From Streptomyces sp. HUAS CB01 (GTDB lineage: Bacteria > Actinomycetota > Actinomycetes > Streptomycetales > Streptomycetaceae): 64,000 nt of DNA. This document shows, one piece after another, positions 7,816 to 15,457 of the stretch. The DNA is taken from the NCBI RefSeq assembly GCF_030406905.1, contig NZ_CP129137.1:3802001-3866000 (forward strand), given 5' to 3'. The position numbers were made by a program, and so were the translations under genes. Every line of letters starts with the position of its first letter. The stretch's first letter is position 1. The notes beneath the pieces were generated by a model. The model had not been told where the DNA came from. It did not search any database and saw only the letters and a program-made list of their open reading frames with translations.

Positions 7816-10182
7816 CTACTCGTTTGTGTATTCCTCCACAACGGTGGCGCCGAGTTCCCTCACGATCAGGTCGTGACCGGACAGAGCCGAGTCCACGAGG
7901 TCCGGATCGTCCTCCTCCGGGATGTCGTCCTCGAGCGCGACGGGCGGCGGCGGAGGCGGGGCCTGCGGGGCGGCGGCCCGTGCGGACTGCGCGGCGGACG
8001 ACCCCTGCTGCGGGGCCGGACCGCCCGTCCCGCCCGCCGGGGGCGGGGAGGAGGGCGCCGCCGGCTGCTGGGACGCCCGCGGAGCCTGCGACGGCTGGGG
8101 TGCGGGCGACGAGGCGGCGGGGGACTGGGCCGGCCGACCGGCCGGTGCCCCGTGACCACCGCCGTAGCCGCCCCCGGACGAACCGCCCGGGCCGGACGGG
8201 GGCTGCCCCCCGCCGCCCGACGGATCGATGATCGCCTCGATCTTCCACTGCACGTTGAACTGCTCGGCGAGCGCCTGCCGCAGCACGTCCTCGCTGCCGC
8301 TGCTCGCGAAGTTGTCACGCGCTCCGGCGTTGATGAAGCCGAGTTGGAGGGTGGTGCCGTCGAATCCCGCCACCTGGGCGTTCTGGCTGAGGAGGATCCA
8401 GGTGAAGCGGCGGCGGTTCTTCACCGCCTCCAGGATCTCCGGCCACATGTTGCGCACCTGGGCGGCTCCCTGGGCCGCGGCGGGGGCGACGCCCTGGGGC
8501 GGGGAGGCGGGAGCGGCGGCCGCCGGCGCGGGGGCAGGGGCGGCGGCGGGGGGCTCGGGTGCCACCGACGGGCGGGCGCCCTGGCCGGGCGCGGCGGCCG
8601 ACGGCCAGGCGCCGGGCCGGGTGGCGGAGCCTCCGGAGCCGGGTGCCGCGGCCCCCGGCCACGCGCCGGGCCGCGGTCCGGTGGGCTCCGGGGCGGGGGC
8701 CGGCGGCGGGCCGGCCGGCGCCTGCGGGGCCCCGGGCTCCGCGGACTCCGCCTCGACGGGCTGCTGGGGAGCCTGCGAGGGCTGGGGCTGCGGGGACTCG
8801 GCCGGTGCGGGCTGCCGGACCGGCTCCGGCCGAACGGGCTGCGACGGGGCCTGCTGTCCTTGGACGGACTGGGGCTGAGCCTGCTGGTCGGGGGCCGCTC
8901 CGCCGCCCCGTACCGCCGCACGCGCGGCGGCCGGCCCACCGCCCGGAACCATCGGCGCATGCGCCTCCGGCCCCGGCACGTAGCCCATCGTCGGCCCGGA
9001 CTGCTGCGCCGGGAACGCCGTGGCGGCGCCGCGCTCCAGCCGGTCGAGCCTGGCCTGCAGGGACCGCTCGTCCCCGAAGGCCGCGGGCAGCAGCACCCGG
9101 GCGCAGATCAGCTCCAGCTGGAGCCGGGGCGAGGTGGCGCCCCGCATCTCCGTCAGACCGGTGTTGACGAGGTCCGCGGCCCGGCTGAGCTCGGCGGCCC
9201 CGAACACCTGCGCCTGCGCCTGCATCCGCTCGACCACGTCCGCGGGACCGTCGATGAGCCCCTTCTCGGCCGCGTCCGGGACCGCAGCGAGAATCACCAG
9301 GTCCCGCAGCCGCTCCAGCAGGTCCGCGACGAAACGACGCGGGTCGTTGCCGCCCTCGATGACCCGGTCCACGACCTCGAACGCCGCGGCGCCGTCGCCG
9401 GAGGCGAAGGCGTCGACGACCGAGTCGAGCAGCGATCCCTCCGTGTACCCCAGGAGGGCCGTCGCCATGGCGTACGTCACACCGTCGTCCGCTGCGCCGG
9501 CCAGCAACTGGTCCATGACCGACATCGAGTCCCGCACCGAACCCGCGCCGGCGCGCACGACCAGCGGAAGGACCCCGTCCTCGACGGGAATCCGCTCCCT
9601 GCCGCACACCTCGCCCAGGTACTCCCGGAGGGTCCCGGGCGGCACGAGGCGGAACGGATAGTGGTGCGTACGCGAGCGGATCGTCCCGATGACCTTCTCC
9701 GGCTCGGTCGTCGCGAAGATGAACTTGAGGTGCTCCGGCGGCTCCTCGACCACCTTCAGCAGGGCGTTGAAGCCCGCCGGGGTGACCATGTGGGCCTCGT
9801 CGATGATGTAGATCTTGTAGCGGCTGGAGGCGGGCCCGAAGAACGCCTTCTCCCGAAGCTCACGGGCGTCGTCCACACCACCGTGCGATGCGGCGTCGAT
9901 CTCGATGACGTCGATCGACCCCGGCCCGTTGCGCGCGAGGTCCCGGCAGGACTGGCACTCCCCGCAGGGGGTGGGAGTGGGACCCTGCTCACAGTTCAGG
10001 CATCGCGCGAGGATGCGGGCACTGGTCGTCTTCCCGCATCCGCGCGGCCCGCTGAACAGGTACGCGTGATTGACCCGGTTGTTCCGCAGCGCCTGCTGCA
10101 GCGGGTCGGTGACATGCTCCTGCCCGATGACCTCGGCGAAGGACTCGGGTCGGTAGCGGCGGTACAGCGCAAGGGACGACAC
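7816..10182 (-). CDS. dnaX: DNA polymerase III subunits gamma and tau
   Basis: A 788-residue clamp-loader ATPase. The AAA+ module opens with [18 protein letters not shown]. Walker A is [10 protein letters not shown], the four-Cys zinc module is around CLNCEQ and CGECQSC, Walker B is IIDEAHMV, and SRTHHYPF is the sensor/arginine-finger region. Domain III follows. After it comes a long Pro/Ala/Gln-rich linker (about residues 400-560), a conserved tau block ([20 protein letters not shown]), and another Gly/Pro-rich tail ending in an acidic helix. The start is GTG at 10182; it lacks a clear Shine-Dalgarno and has a TAACCT-like box just upstream, so the mRNA may be nearly leaderless. SRP RNA lies upstream on the same strand. 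Confidence 0.96.
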   Translation of the reverse strand: MSSLALYRRYRPESFAEVIGQEHVTDPLQQALRNNRVNHAYLFSGPRGCGKTTSARILARCLNCEQGPTPTPCGECQSCRDLARNGPGSIDVIEIDAASHGGVDDARELREKAFFGPASSRYKIYIIDEAHMVTPAGFNALLKVVEEPPEHLKFIFATTEPEKVIGTIRSRTHHYPFRLVPPGTLREYLGEVCGRERIPVEDGVLPLVVRAGAGSVRDSMSVMDQLLAGAADDGVTYAMATALLGYTEGSLLDSVVDAFASGDGAAAFEVVDRVIEGGNDPRRFVADLLERLRDLVILAAVPDAAEKGLIDGPADVVERMQAQAQVFGAAELSRAADLVNTGLTEMRGATSPRLQLELICARVLLPAAFGDERSLQARLDRLERGAATAFPAQQSGPTMGYVPGPEAHAPMVPGGGPAAARAAVRGGGAAPDQQAQPQSVQGQQAPSQPVRPEPVRQPAPAESPQPQPSQAPQQPVEAESAEPGAPQAPAGPPPAPAPEPTGPRPGAWPGAAAPGSGGSATRPGAWPSAAAPGQGARPSVAPEPPAAAPAPAPAAAAPASPPQGVAPAAAQGAAQVRNMWPEILEAVKNRRRFTWILLSQNAQVAGFDGTTLQLGFINAGARDNFASSGSEDVLRQALAEQFNVQWKIEAIIDPSGGGGQPPSGPGGSSGGGYGGGHGAPAGRPAQSPAASSPAPQPSQAPRASQQPAAPSSPPPAGGTGGPAPQQGSSAAQSARAAAPQAPPPPPPVALEDDIPEEDDPDLVDSALSGHDLIVRELGATVVEEYTNE

Positions 10183-10340
10183 GCATACGAGGTTATCGGG
10201 GCGCACCGACAATCACGGAGGCCGGCGGGGGACCGGACGTCCGGGAAGCCCCGCGGGCTCCGGACGAGGACGAGGCTGCGGCCGGGATCCCGCAGCCGGC
10301 CGCGACGGGCGACCGCGGCGACCGACGCCGAACGCAAAGG

Positions 10341-10432
10341 GCCCCCCACGCACCCGCCAGAGCCGACCTACCCTTGCTGCCTTCCGGCCCTGGGGGAGTT
10401 CAGTCAGATAGCGCCACGTGAGGGGCTGCGCA
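10341..10432 (-). ncRNA. ffs: Small signal recognition particle RNA (4.5S-like)
   Basis: On the minus strand the hallmark SRP apical loop CAGGGCCGGAAGGCAGCAAG is present (complement of about 10372-10391), flanked by the asymmetric internal loop. The terminal helix forms between the GCCCCTCACGTG arm at the 5' side and the complementary TGCGTGGGGGGC arm at the 3' side. The location just upstream of dnaX is usual for Streptomyces. Ends are estimated from helix pairing, plus or minus a few bases. Confidence 0.92.
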
Positions 10433-10502
10433 CAGACTACCTGATGGTGGGGGCGGGGAACGAGTTCGCGAGCACTCCTCCGCGTCATGTAATGTTTCCG
10501 GC

Positions 10503-10590
10503 GGAGGATTCGCCTAGAGGCCTAGGGCGCACGCTTGGAAAGCGTGTTGGGGGCAACCCCTCACGAGTTCGAATCTCGTATCCTCCGCCA
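10503..10590 (+). tRNA. tRNA-Ser (anticodon GGA)
   Basis: An 88-base type II tRNA with encoded CCA. Acceptor arms are GGAGGAT (10503-10509) and ATCCTCC (10580-10586). The anticodon stem-loop CACGCTTGGAAAGCGTG presents GGA, there is a long variable arm (TTGGGGGCAACCCCT), and the T-loop contains GTTCGAATC. A degraded integrase lies immediately downstream, so this gene was probably an attachment site. Confidence 0.97.
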
Positions 10591-10609
10591 GTGCCTCACC
10601 GGGCACGAA

Positions 10610-10647
10610 GTCGAAGGGCCCCACCGTTCGCGGTGGGGCCCTTCGAC
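10610..10647. terminator. Terminator after tRNA-Ser(GGA)
   Basis: A perfect 17-bp stem (10610-10626 with 10631-10647) closed by a TTCG tetraloop. It ends six bases before the stop of the convergent integrase relic. Confidence 0.85.
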
Positions 10648-10652
10648 GTGTC

Positions 10653-10925
10653 TCAGCTCTCGTTGTCCTGGTTCCCGTCCACAAGGGCCGTGCCCGGGTT
10701 TCCCCGGATCGCCGTTCCGATCTTCCGGGCCACCTCCTTGAGTAGCTGGTCCGGCACGTTGGGGTACCAGGTCCGCATCCGCGCGGCACAGCCCGGCTCC
10801 CATCCCATGATCCGGTCGATGACCCGGTCCGGGACTCCCAGCAGCACGAGCACCGTCCCGCGCTGTGCGGCGGGCCTGATCGCGGTGCCGGCGAGGGTCG
10901 CGAACCTGTGCCCCTTCGAGCCGCC
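10653..10925 (-). pseudogene. Truncated phage/ICE-type tyrosine integrase
   Basis: The last 60-odd codons read [18 protein letters not shown], then [17 protein letters not shown], the C-terminal helices that carry or flank the catalytic region in tyrosine recombinases of actinobacterial integrative elements. In the same frame just upstream is [14 protein letters not shown], which looks like the much earlier FATxxGTxIxP block. The intervening part, with the catalytic R/H motifs, has been lost by deletion. The catalytic Tyr position reads RTWYPNVPD, where RYxHVPD is usual. No start codon or N-terminal half remains. It lies 62 bases past tRNA-Ser and converges on it, the classical position of int beside an attachment site. 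Confidence 0.7.
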
Positions 10926-11131
10926 GCTCCCGGTCGTGGGAGTCGGCGCACGGGCTCAGCGGCACGCCCGGCAGCACGAGTCGGGAGGCGGACACCTCCC
11001 ATCGACCGTCCAGGCGCCGCGTCCTGACGGCTGCGCACCACGCGGCGCGCCTCAACACCCCCTCGGTGATACTGCTTTACGGGGCAGGCGCAACGGCCCG
11101 CCCCAGCAGGACACCACGGGGGAAGCACCAC

Positions 11132-12391
11132 ATGAGCACCGCCGGACCAGGCTCCGTTCCCACACCGAGGAGGACGCTCCGCGACACGTCCCGACGCACC
11201 GCCCTCACCGTCGACGTACTTCTCACTGCGGCGGCGGCACTGGAAGTACTCACCTGGTACGGGCACCACGACATGGCATCCGCCCTGGTGTGCCCACCCG
11301 CGCTGCTCGCCCTCCTGGTGCGGCGCAGGTTCCCCGTGCCGGTGCTCCTGGCCACCCTCCCGTCCATGGCCACGGGCGACCTGTGGCTCGCCCCCATGAT
11401 CGCCCTGTTCACGGTGGCGTCCGGAAGTGCCGGCCGCGCCGCCGTGATCGGTTCCACCGCGGCGGTGTTCGGGGCGGCGCTGTGGTCCGGCTACGCCGTC
11501 GACACCGGTTCCCTCGGCTGGGGCGACCACCTCTTCGCCGTCGAGGTGGCCCTCATGTTCAGTGTCGGCCCCGCCGGCCTGGGCCTCCTGGCCCGCACCC
11601 GCTCCCGGCTCCGGTCCCGCCTCGCCGACCTCACGGCCTCGCAGTCGCACGGCCGCCGGCTGGAAGCCGAACGGGCCGTCGCCCAGGAGCGCGCCCGTAT
11701 GGCGCGGGAGATGCACGACACGGTCTCGTACCACCTCGGCATCATCGCCGCCCAGTCCGGAGCCCTGTGGGCGACGGCGACCGACGAGGTGATCCGTGAG
11801 GACGCCGACACGATCCGCCGCCACAGTGCCGACGCGATGGCGGAACTCCGCACCATCGTCGGGGTGCTGCGCCGCTCCTCCGGACGGACCGACGACGACT
11901 CCCCGGGCCTGGAGCGTCTGCGGACCCTGGTCCACGAGGCGCGTCTGGACGCCGGGCTCGATCTCGTCCTTCCCCCGGCGCCCTGCTCACCGGCCGTGGA
12001 GCGCGCCGCCTACCGGACCGTCCAGGAAGCACTCACCAACGTCCGCAAGCACGCCCCCGGCGCACCGGTCACCGTCACCGTGCGCCCCACCCCCCGGGGC
12101 GACGCCCTGCTCGTCGAGATCCGCAACGGCCCCGTGCCCGACGCGGTGCGGCCCGTCGTGCCCGACACGACCACGGGCGGATACGGCCTCACCGGCCTCA
12201 AGGAACGCACTGCCCTGGTCAACGGCACGTTCAGAGCGGGCGGCACCCCGGAGGGCGGCTTCGTCGTACGCTCCGAGATCCCCTTGGTCCCGGCACCGGC
12301 GAGGGGTACGACTCCTCAGCGCGCCTCCGCCCCGGGGGCTTCCGACGCGCGCTCGTACACCGACACGTGCCGCAGGCTGGACGCGGTGTAG
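11132..12391 (+). CDS. NarL-type sensor histidine kinase of the lanthipeptide locus
   Basis: A 419-residue membrane kinase. About five hydrophobic segments fill residues 30-150, typical of DesK-like sensors with no large extracellular domain. They are followed by a HisKA_3 dimerisation helix with the phosphoacceptor in [16 protein letters not shown] and a HATPase_c domain ([30 protein letters not shown]). The ATG start follows GGGGGA by seven bases. Its likely partner is the LuxR regulator at 13150-13833 on the opposite strand, with a methyltransferase between them. The last 76 bases overlap the convergent methyltransferase gene, so the C-terminal tail after VVRSEIPL is probably an extension into the neighbour. 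Confidence 0.88.
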   Translation: MSTAGPGSVPTPRRTLRDTSRRTALTVDVLLTAAAALEVLTWYGHHDMASALVCPPALLALLVRRRFPVPVLLATLPSMATGDLWLAPMIALFTVASGSAGRAAVIGSTAAVFGAALWSGYAVDTGSLGWGDHLFAVEVALMFSVGPAGLGLLARTRSRLRSRLADLTASQSHGRRLEAERAVAQERARMAREMHDTVSYHLGIIAAQSGALWATATDEVIREDADTIRRHSADAMAELRTIVGVLRRSSGRTDDDSPGLERLRTLVHEARLDAGLDLVLPPAPCSPAVERAAYRTVQEALTNVRKHAPGAPVTVTVRPTPRGDALLVEIRNGPVPDAVRPVVPDTTTGGYGLTGLKERTALVNGTFRAGGTPEGGFVVRSEIPLVPAPARGTTPQRASAPGASDARSYTDTCRRLDAV

Positions 12392-13077
12392 GGGTTCCCC
12401 GCCCAGTCCTCCGTGCGCTCCACGAGGCGCAGCCCCGACAGTTCGGCAAGCAGGTCGATCTCGAAAGGGAAGGCATAGCGCAGCACGTGCTCGCGGGTCT
12501 CCGGTGCGCCGCCGTCGATGATGGTGTGCGTCGACACCATCAGTTGAAGGGACCGGTCGACGGTCAGCGTGTCCAGCATGACGGCCCGCTCGTCGAGGTG
12601 CCGTACGGAGAAGTCGGGCTTCTCCATGGTGTGGTACGGCGCCGGATCGAAGGCCTCCAGCACGAACCGCCCCCCGGGTGAGAGCTGCCGGCGGACGAGC
12701 TCCAGGCAGCCGAGCTGCTGCTCCTTGGTGATCGCCACGAAGAACGTGTTCAGTATCAGGGTCACCGTGTCGAAGGTGCGGCCCGTGCCCTCCGCGGTGA
12801 AGTCGCCGAACTGCGTGGTCACCGCGCCCTGCGGGTCCCGCCTGGCGAGTTCGGCGAGCATCGCCTCGGACCCGTCGACGCCGTGCACCGCGAAGCCGCG
12901 CTCCGCCAGGGGGACGGCGATCCTGCCGGTGCCCACCCCGAGTTCGAGGACGCTCCCGCCCGGTGGGGTCAGCGCGGCCACGAATTCGACGGCCTGGTCC
13001 GTGTCGTGGCCGATCGGGTACATGCGGTCGTACACGCTGGCCAGCTTCTGGTCGTACAGGGCGTTTCCGAGGGCCAT
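12316..13077 (-). CDS. Class I SAM-dependent methyltransferase
   Basis: 253 residues with a Rossmann methyltransferase fold. Motif I is VLELGVGTGRIAVPL, followed by the acidic residue in VHGVDGSEAM (motif II) and FDTVTLILNTFF with LSPGGRFVLEAFDP as later strands. The N-terminus NALYDQKLASVYDRMYP is typical of small-molecule methyltransferases. It lies between the histidine kinase and the response regulator at the edge of the lanthipeptide operon. It could tailor the peptide or have an unrelated role; its substrate is unknown. It runs in the direction of the response-regulator gene, 72 bases downstream of it. Confidence 0.88.
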   Translation of the reverse strand: MALGNALYDQKLASVYDRMYPIGHDTDQAVEFVAALTPPGGSVLELGVGTGRIAVPLAERGFAVHGVDGSEAMLAELARRDPQGAVTTQFGDFTAEGTGRTFDTVTLILNTFFVAITKEQQLGCLELVRRQLSPGGRFVLEAFDPAPYHTMEKPDFSVRHLDERAVMLDTLTVDRSLQLMVSTHTIIDGGAPETREHVLRYAFPFEIDLLAELSGLRLVERTEDWAGNPYTASSLRHVSVYERASEAPGAEAR

Positions 13078-13149
13078 GCAGATGTCACTCCAAGCGGGTT
13101 GCCGTCAACGGCGGGGTGGGGGTCGGTTCCTGCGGTCCGGCGGGCGGAC

Positions 13150-13833
13150 TCAGCGGGTGCCGGCGAGCACGGGCCGGCGGTGCCGGCCCTCGGCCGACGC
13201 CGCCCGGTGCGCCAGCACGGCCGCCTGCACACGGTTGGCCAGCCTGAGCTTGGCCAGGATGGCGCTCACGTGCTCCTTGGTCGTGGACGCGCTCATCATC
13301 AGCCTGCGCCCGATGTCGGCGTTGGTGAGTCCTTCCGCCAGCAGATCCAGAACCTGGTGCTCCCGCGCGGTGAGGGTGTCCAGGCGGGGGTCCCGCGCGT
13401 CGTGCCCCGGGCCCCGGTCCAAGTAGCCGTCGACGACGACGCGCGCCGCTGCCGGCGACAGCACCGTCCCTCCCGAGGCCAGCACCCGGACCGCGTGGGC
13501 GAGTTCCTGCGGGGTCGCGTCCTTGAGCAGGAATCCCTTCGCGCCCGTTCGCAGGGCCGCCGCGATGTCCTCGTCGGCCAGGAACGTCGTGAGCACGGCC
13601 ACCGCCGGCGCGGACGTGCGCTCGCCGATCCCGGCCAGGACGGCGAGCCCGTCCACCTCCGGCATGCGCAGATCGAGCAGGACGACATCGGGCCGGTGCA
13701 CGTCGATCGCGGCGAGCGCCCCGCGGCCGTCGCAGGCGACCGGGACTTCGATGTCCGGCTCGCTCTCCAGAATGCGCTGCATACAGGTCCGGAGCAGCAT
13801 TTCGTCGTCGACAATCATCACGCGGATCATCAC
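13150..13833 (-). CDS. LuxR/NarL-family response regulator of the lanthipeptide locus
   Basis: 227 residues. The receiver domain has IRVMIVDDEMLLR, the phosphoacceptor Asp in VVLLDLRMPEVDG, the conserved Thr in VAVLTTF and the Lys in FLLKDA. The LuxR helix-turn-helix occupies about residues 150-210 (LTAREHQVLDLLAEGLTNADIGRRL is split here only for naming: AREHQVLDLLAEGLTNADI, then STTKEHVSAILAKL). ATG at 13833 follows GAGGGGGC. Its probable cognate kinase is at 11132-12391. A perfect 14-bp palindrome lies 33 bases upstream and may be its own operator. It probably controls the lanthipeptide operon starting with the gene at 22096, which is inference from proximity. Confidence 0.93.
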   Translation of the reverse strand: MMIRVMIVDDEMLLRTCMQRILESEPDIEVPVACDGRGALAAIDVHRPDVVLLDLRMPEVDGLAVLAGIGERTSAPAVAVLTTFLADEDIAAALRTGAKGFLLKDATPQELAHAVRVLASGGTVLSPAAARVVVDGYLDRGPGHDARDPRLDTLTAREHQVLDLLAEGLTNADIGRRLMMSASTTKEHVSAILAKLRLANRVQAAVLAHRAASAEGRHRRPVLAGTR

Positions 13834-13865
13834 GCCCCCTCAGCGCGGCCTCCCCGTTCGGCCGC

Positions 13866-13879
13866 ATCTTGATCAAGAT
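13866..13879. promoter_or_regulatory. 14-bp palindrome upstream of the response regulator
   Basis: ATCTTGATCAAGAT is perfectly self-complementary and sits in an AT-rich patch, 33 bases before the regulator start. It is a candidate operator; which protein binds it is unknown. Confidence 0.45.
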
Positions 13880-13921
13880 AGCAATCGGTGAAGGGACCCG
13901 AACGTCCGGGGTGGCGCCCCG

Positions 13922-13948
13922 AAGGGAATTGGGGAATTCAATTCCCTT
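13922..13948. terminator. Hairpin closing the lanthipeptide operon
   Basis: Perfect 10-bp arms (AAGGGAATTG and CAATTCCCTT) around a 7-base loop, 15 bases past the stop of the last leftward gene of the operon. There is no T-tract, as is common in Streptomyces. It could also act as an operator for the flanking promoter region. Confidence 0.55.
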
Positions 13949-13963
13949 GGCCGGCGGGGAATT

Positions 13964-14356
13964 TCAGGCTTCGGTGTCGATCGTCTCCCTGATCAGTGCC
14001 ACCATCTCGGAGTCCCAGGTGAGCACCAGCAGTTCGACCTTGTCCCCCGTGACAGTGGTGCAGCTCACGGCGGTTCCGCCGCGCCCGCCCCCGGTCGCCG
14101 CTTCCGCCGGGCCGGCCAGCCGGACGCGGTTCACGGCCGGCCCTTCCAGAACCGCGCCCGACCCGCTGAGGGTGATTTTCCCGGGCTGCATCGAAGGGGC
14201 TGACGGACCCGTCCGGTACTTGCACCGAATCGTGACCTGCTCCCCCCGCCTGAATGCGGCGACACGACGCGCGGACCGGGACCGGTCCACTCCCTTGCCG
14301 CCTGTCCAGAGAACCAGATCCATCAGGGAATGCAGCAGGAATTCCAGCAACAGCAT
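13964..14356 (-). CDS. Small membrane-anchored hypothetical protein of the lanthipeptide operon
   Basis: 130 residues, family not recognised. The first 18 residues (MLLLEFLLHSLMDLVLW) are hydrophobic and may be an uncleaved anchor. The rest is a basic, beta-rich soluble domain with RRGEQVTIRCKYRTG, GKITLSGSGAVLEGP and a C-terminal DKVELLVLTWDSEMV. The shape recalls the DUF2550-like actinobacterial proteins (one N-terminal helix, then a basic beta domain), but I cannot confirm that. It starts 72 bases after the LLM-type oxidoreductase stop on the same strand and is the last gene before the hairpin at 13922-13948. It may therefore be an accessory or immunity factor; that is inference from position only. 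Confidence 0.6.
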   Translation of the reverse strand: MLLLEFLLHSLMDLVLWTGGKGVDRSRSARRVAAFRRGEQVTIRCKYRTGPSAPSMQPGKITLSGSGAVLEGPAVNRVRLAGPAEAATGGGRGGTAVSCTTVTGDKVELLVLTWDSEMVALIRETIDTEA

Positions 14357-14428
14357 GCGATCGCTCGCTCCTCGGCTCGGACGACTCGTCGATGACGAGC
14401 CTCGTGTGTGTACGCGGACGCGGGGTCG

Positions 14429-15457
14429 TCATCGGACGCGGGCCGTCCGGTCCCGCATCGCCTCCGCGATGGCCCGTACGTCGGCCAGTGCCGCCTCGGG
14501 ACCCTCGGTCAACAGGACCCCGGCACAGCTCAGCGCGATCTCCGTCGCCCCCGCCTCACCGTAGCCGGTGAGGTGTTCCGCCACTTCCTCAGGTGTGCCG
14601 TGGACGAAGACCCCGGCGTCGACCAGAGCGCCCGCTCCCGCCCAGGGGTCCGACACGTCCGCGTCGACTCCGCTCGAGCGCAGCATGGCCGCGTAGTGCT
14701 CGCCGCCCAGGTGGAGTTCGTGCGCGGCGAAGGCCAGCTTCCTGGGGTCCCGTCCGGGCCTGCGCACCGCGCAGGGAACGATCGCGGTCACCGTCGGCGC
14801 GGCCCGTCCGCGTGAGGCGGCCCCCCGGGCGAGGGCGGGCACGATCTGCTCCCTCAGGTACCCCGCCGGCGTCAGCAGGGTGATCGCCACGTCGGCCACC
14901 TGCCCCGCCGTGTAGGCCATGCGCGGCCGCAGCACGCCGACGCCGAGGGAGACCGGTGGGTGCGGCACCTGGAGCAGACCGTCGTCGATGCGTACGTACC
15001 GTCCCTGGAAGTCCTCGACCACCTCGCCGTCGAGCAGTCGCCGCATCACGGTCAGGTACTCGGCGACGGCCGTGCGCGGGCTTTCGTAGGGCCGTCCGCG
15101 CACCGACGCCACGAATGCGGGGTCGCCGGTGCTGAATCCGGCCACGCACGGTTCCCCGGTCAGCAGCGCCAGTGATCTCGCCTGCACGGCGGCGTCCAGG
15201 GGATGCCGCAGCGCGGTGAGGGCGACGCTGGTACCCGCGGGCACCCGGATGCCCCGCCCGGCCAGGTGGGCGAACGCCTGGTGCGTGTCGACGACGAGCG
15301 ACTGCCCCATGTAGAGCCGGTGGAGGGCGTGTTCCCGCACCGCCTCGGCGAACGCGGCGACCTGGTCGAGGTCGTGGGCCATGAGCGGATACATGAGGGA
15401 GAGACGTGGCGGCCTACCGGCCATGGAGTCCTCCGTGTGCGTCGCGGTGGTGGTCAT
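14429..15457 (-). CDS. LLM-class flavin/F420-dependent oxidoreductase, candidate lanthipeptide reductase
   Basis: 342 residues with the luciferase-like (bacterial luciferase/F420 reductase) TIM-barrel pattern: LSLMYPLMAHDLDQVAAFA, HRLYMGQS, IRVPAGTSVALTALRHPLDA, CVAGFSTGD, the insertion block RPYESPRTAVAEYL, and ADVAITLLTPAGYL. The gene overlaps the exporter gene by ATGA, so it is translated as part of the operon. A second in-frame ATG at 15421 has a better Shine-Dalgarno (GGAGG) and may be the true start. In other lanthipeptide clusters, LLM-family F420 enzymes (LanJC type, e.g. in lexapeptide) reduce dehydro-residues to D-amino acids. I infer the same role here. It is not a LanD cysteine decarboxylase, which has a different fold. 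Confidence 0.85.
   Translation of the reverse strand: MTTTATHTEDSMAGRPPRLSLMYPLMAHDLDQVAAFAEAVREHALHRLYMGQSLVVDTHQAFAHLAGRGIRVPAGTSVALTALRHPLDAAVQARSLALLTGEPCVAGFSTGDPAFVASVRGRPYESPRTAVAEYLTVMRRLLDGEVVEDFQGRYVRIDDGLLQVPHPPVSLGVGVLRPRMAYTAGQVADVAITLLTPAGYLREQIVPALARGAASRGRAAPTVTAIVPCAVRRPGRDPRKLAFAAHELHLGGEHYAAMLRSSGVDADVSDPWAGAGALVDAGVFVHGTPEEVAEHLTGYGEAGATEIALSCAGVLLTEGPEAALADVRAIAEAMRDRTARVR

Noticed and set aside
5286..8231. Plus-strand 981-codon frame with RRATGPQ-like repeats through the minisatellite, purD and dnaX
   Set aside because: Repeat units are not multiples of three, and the frame continues antisense to purD and into dnaX without a domain.
14429..15457. LLM protein as LanD-type cysteine decarboxylase, given the C-terminal Cys of the precursor
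   Set aside because: LanD enzymes are small HFCD flavoproteins; this has the luciferase-like barrel pattern instead.
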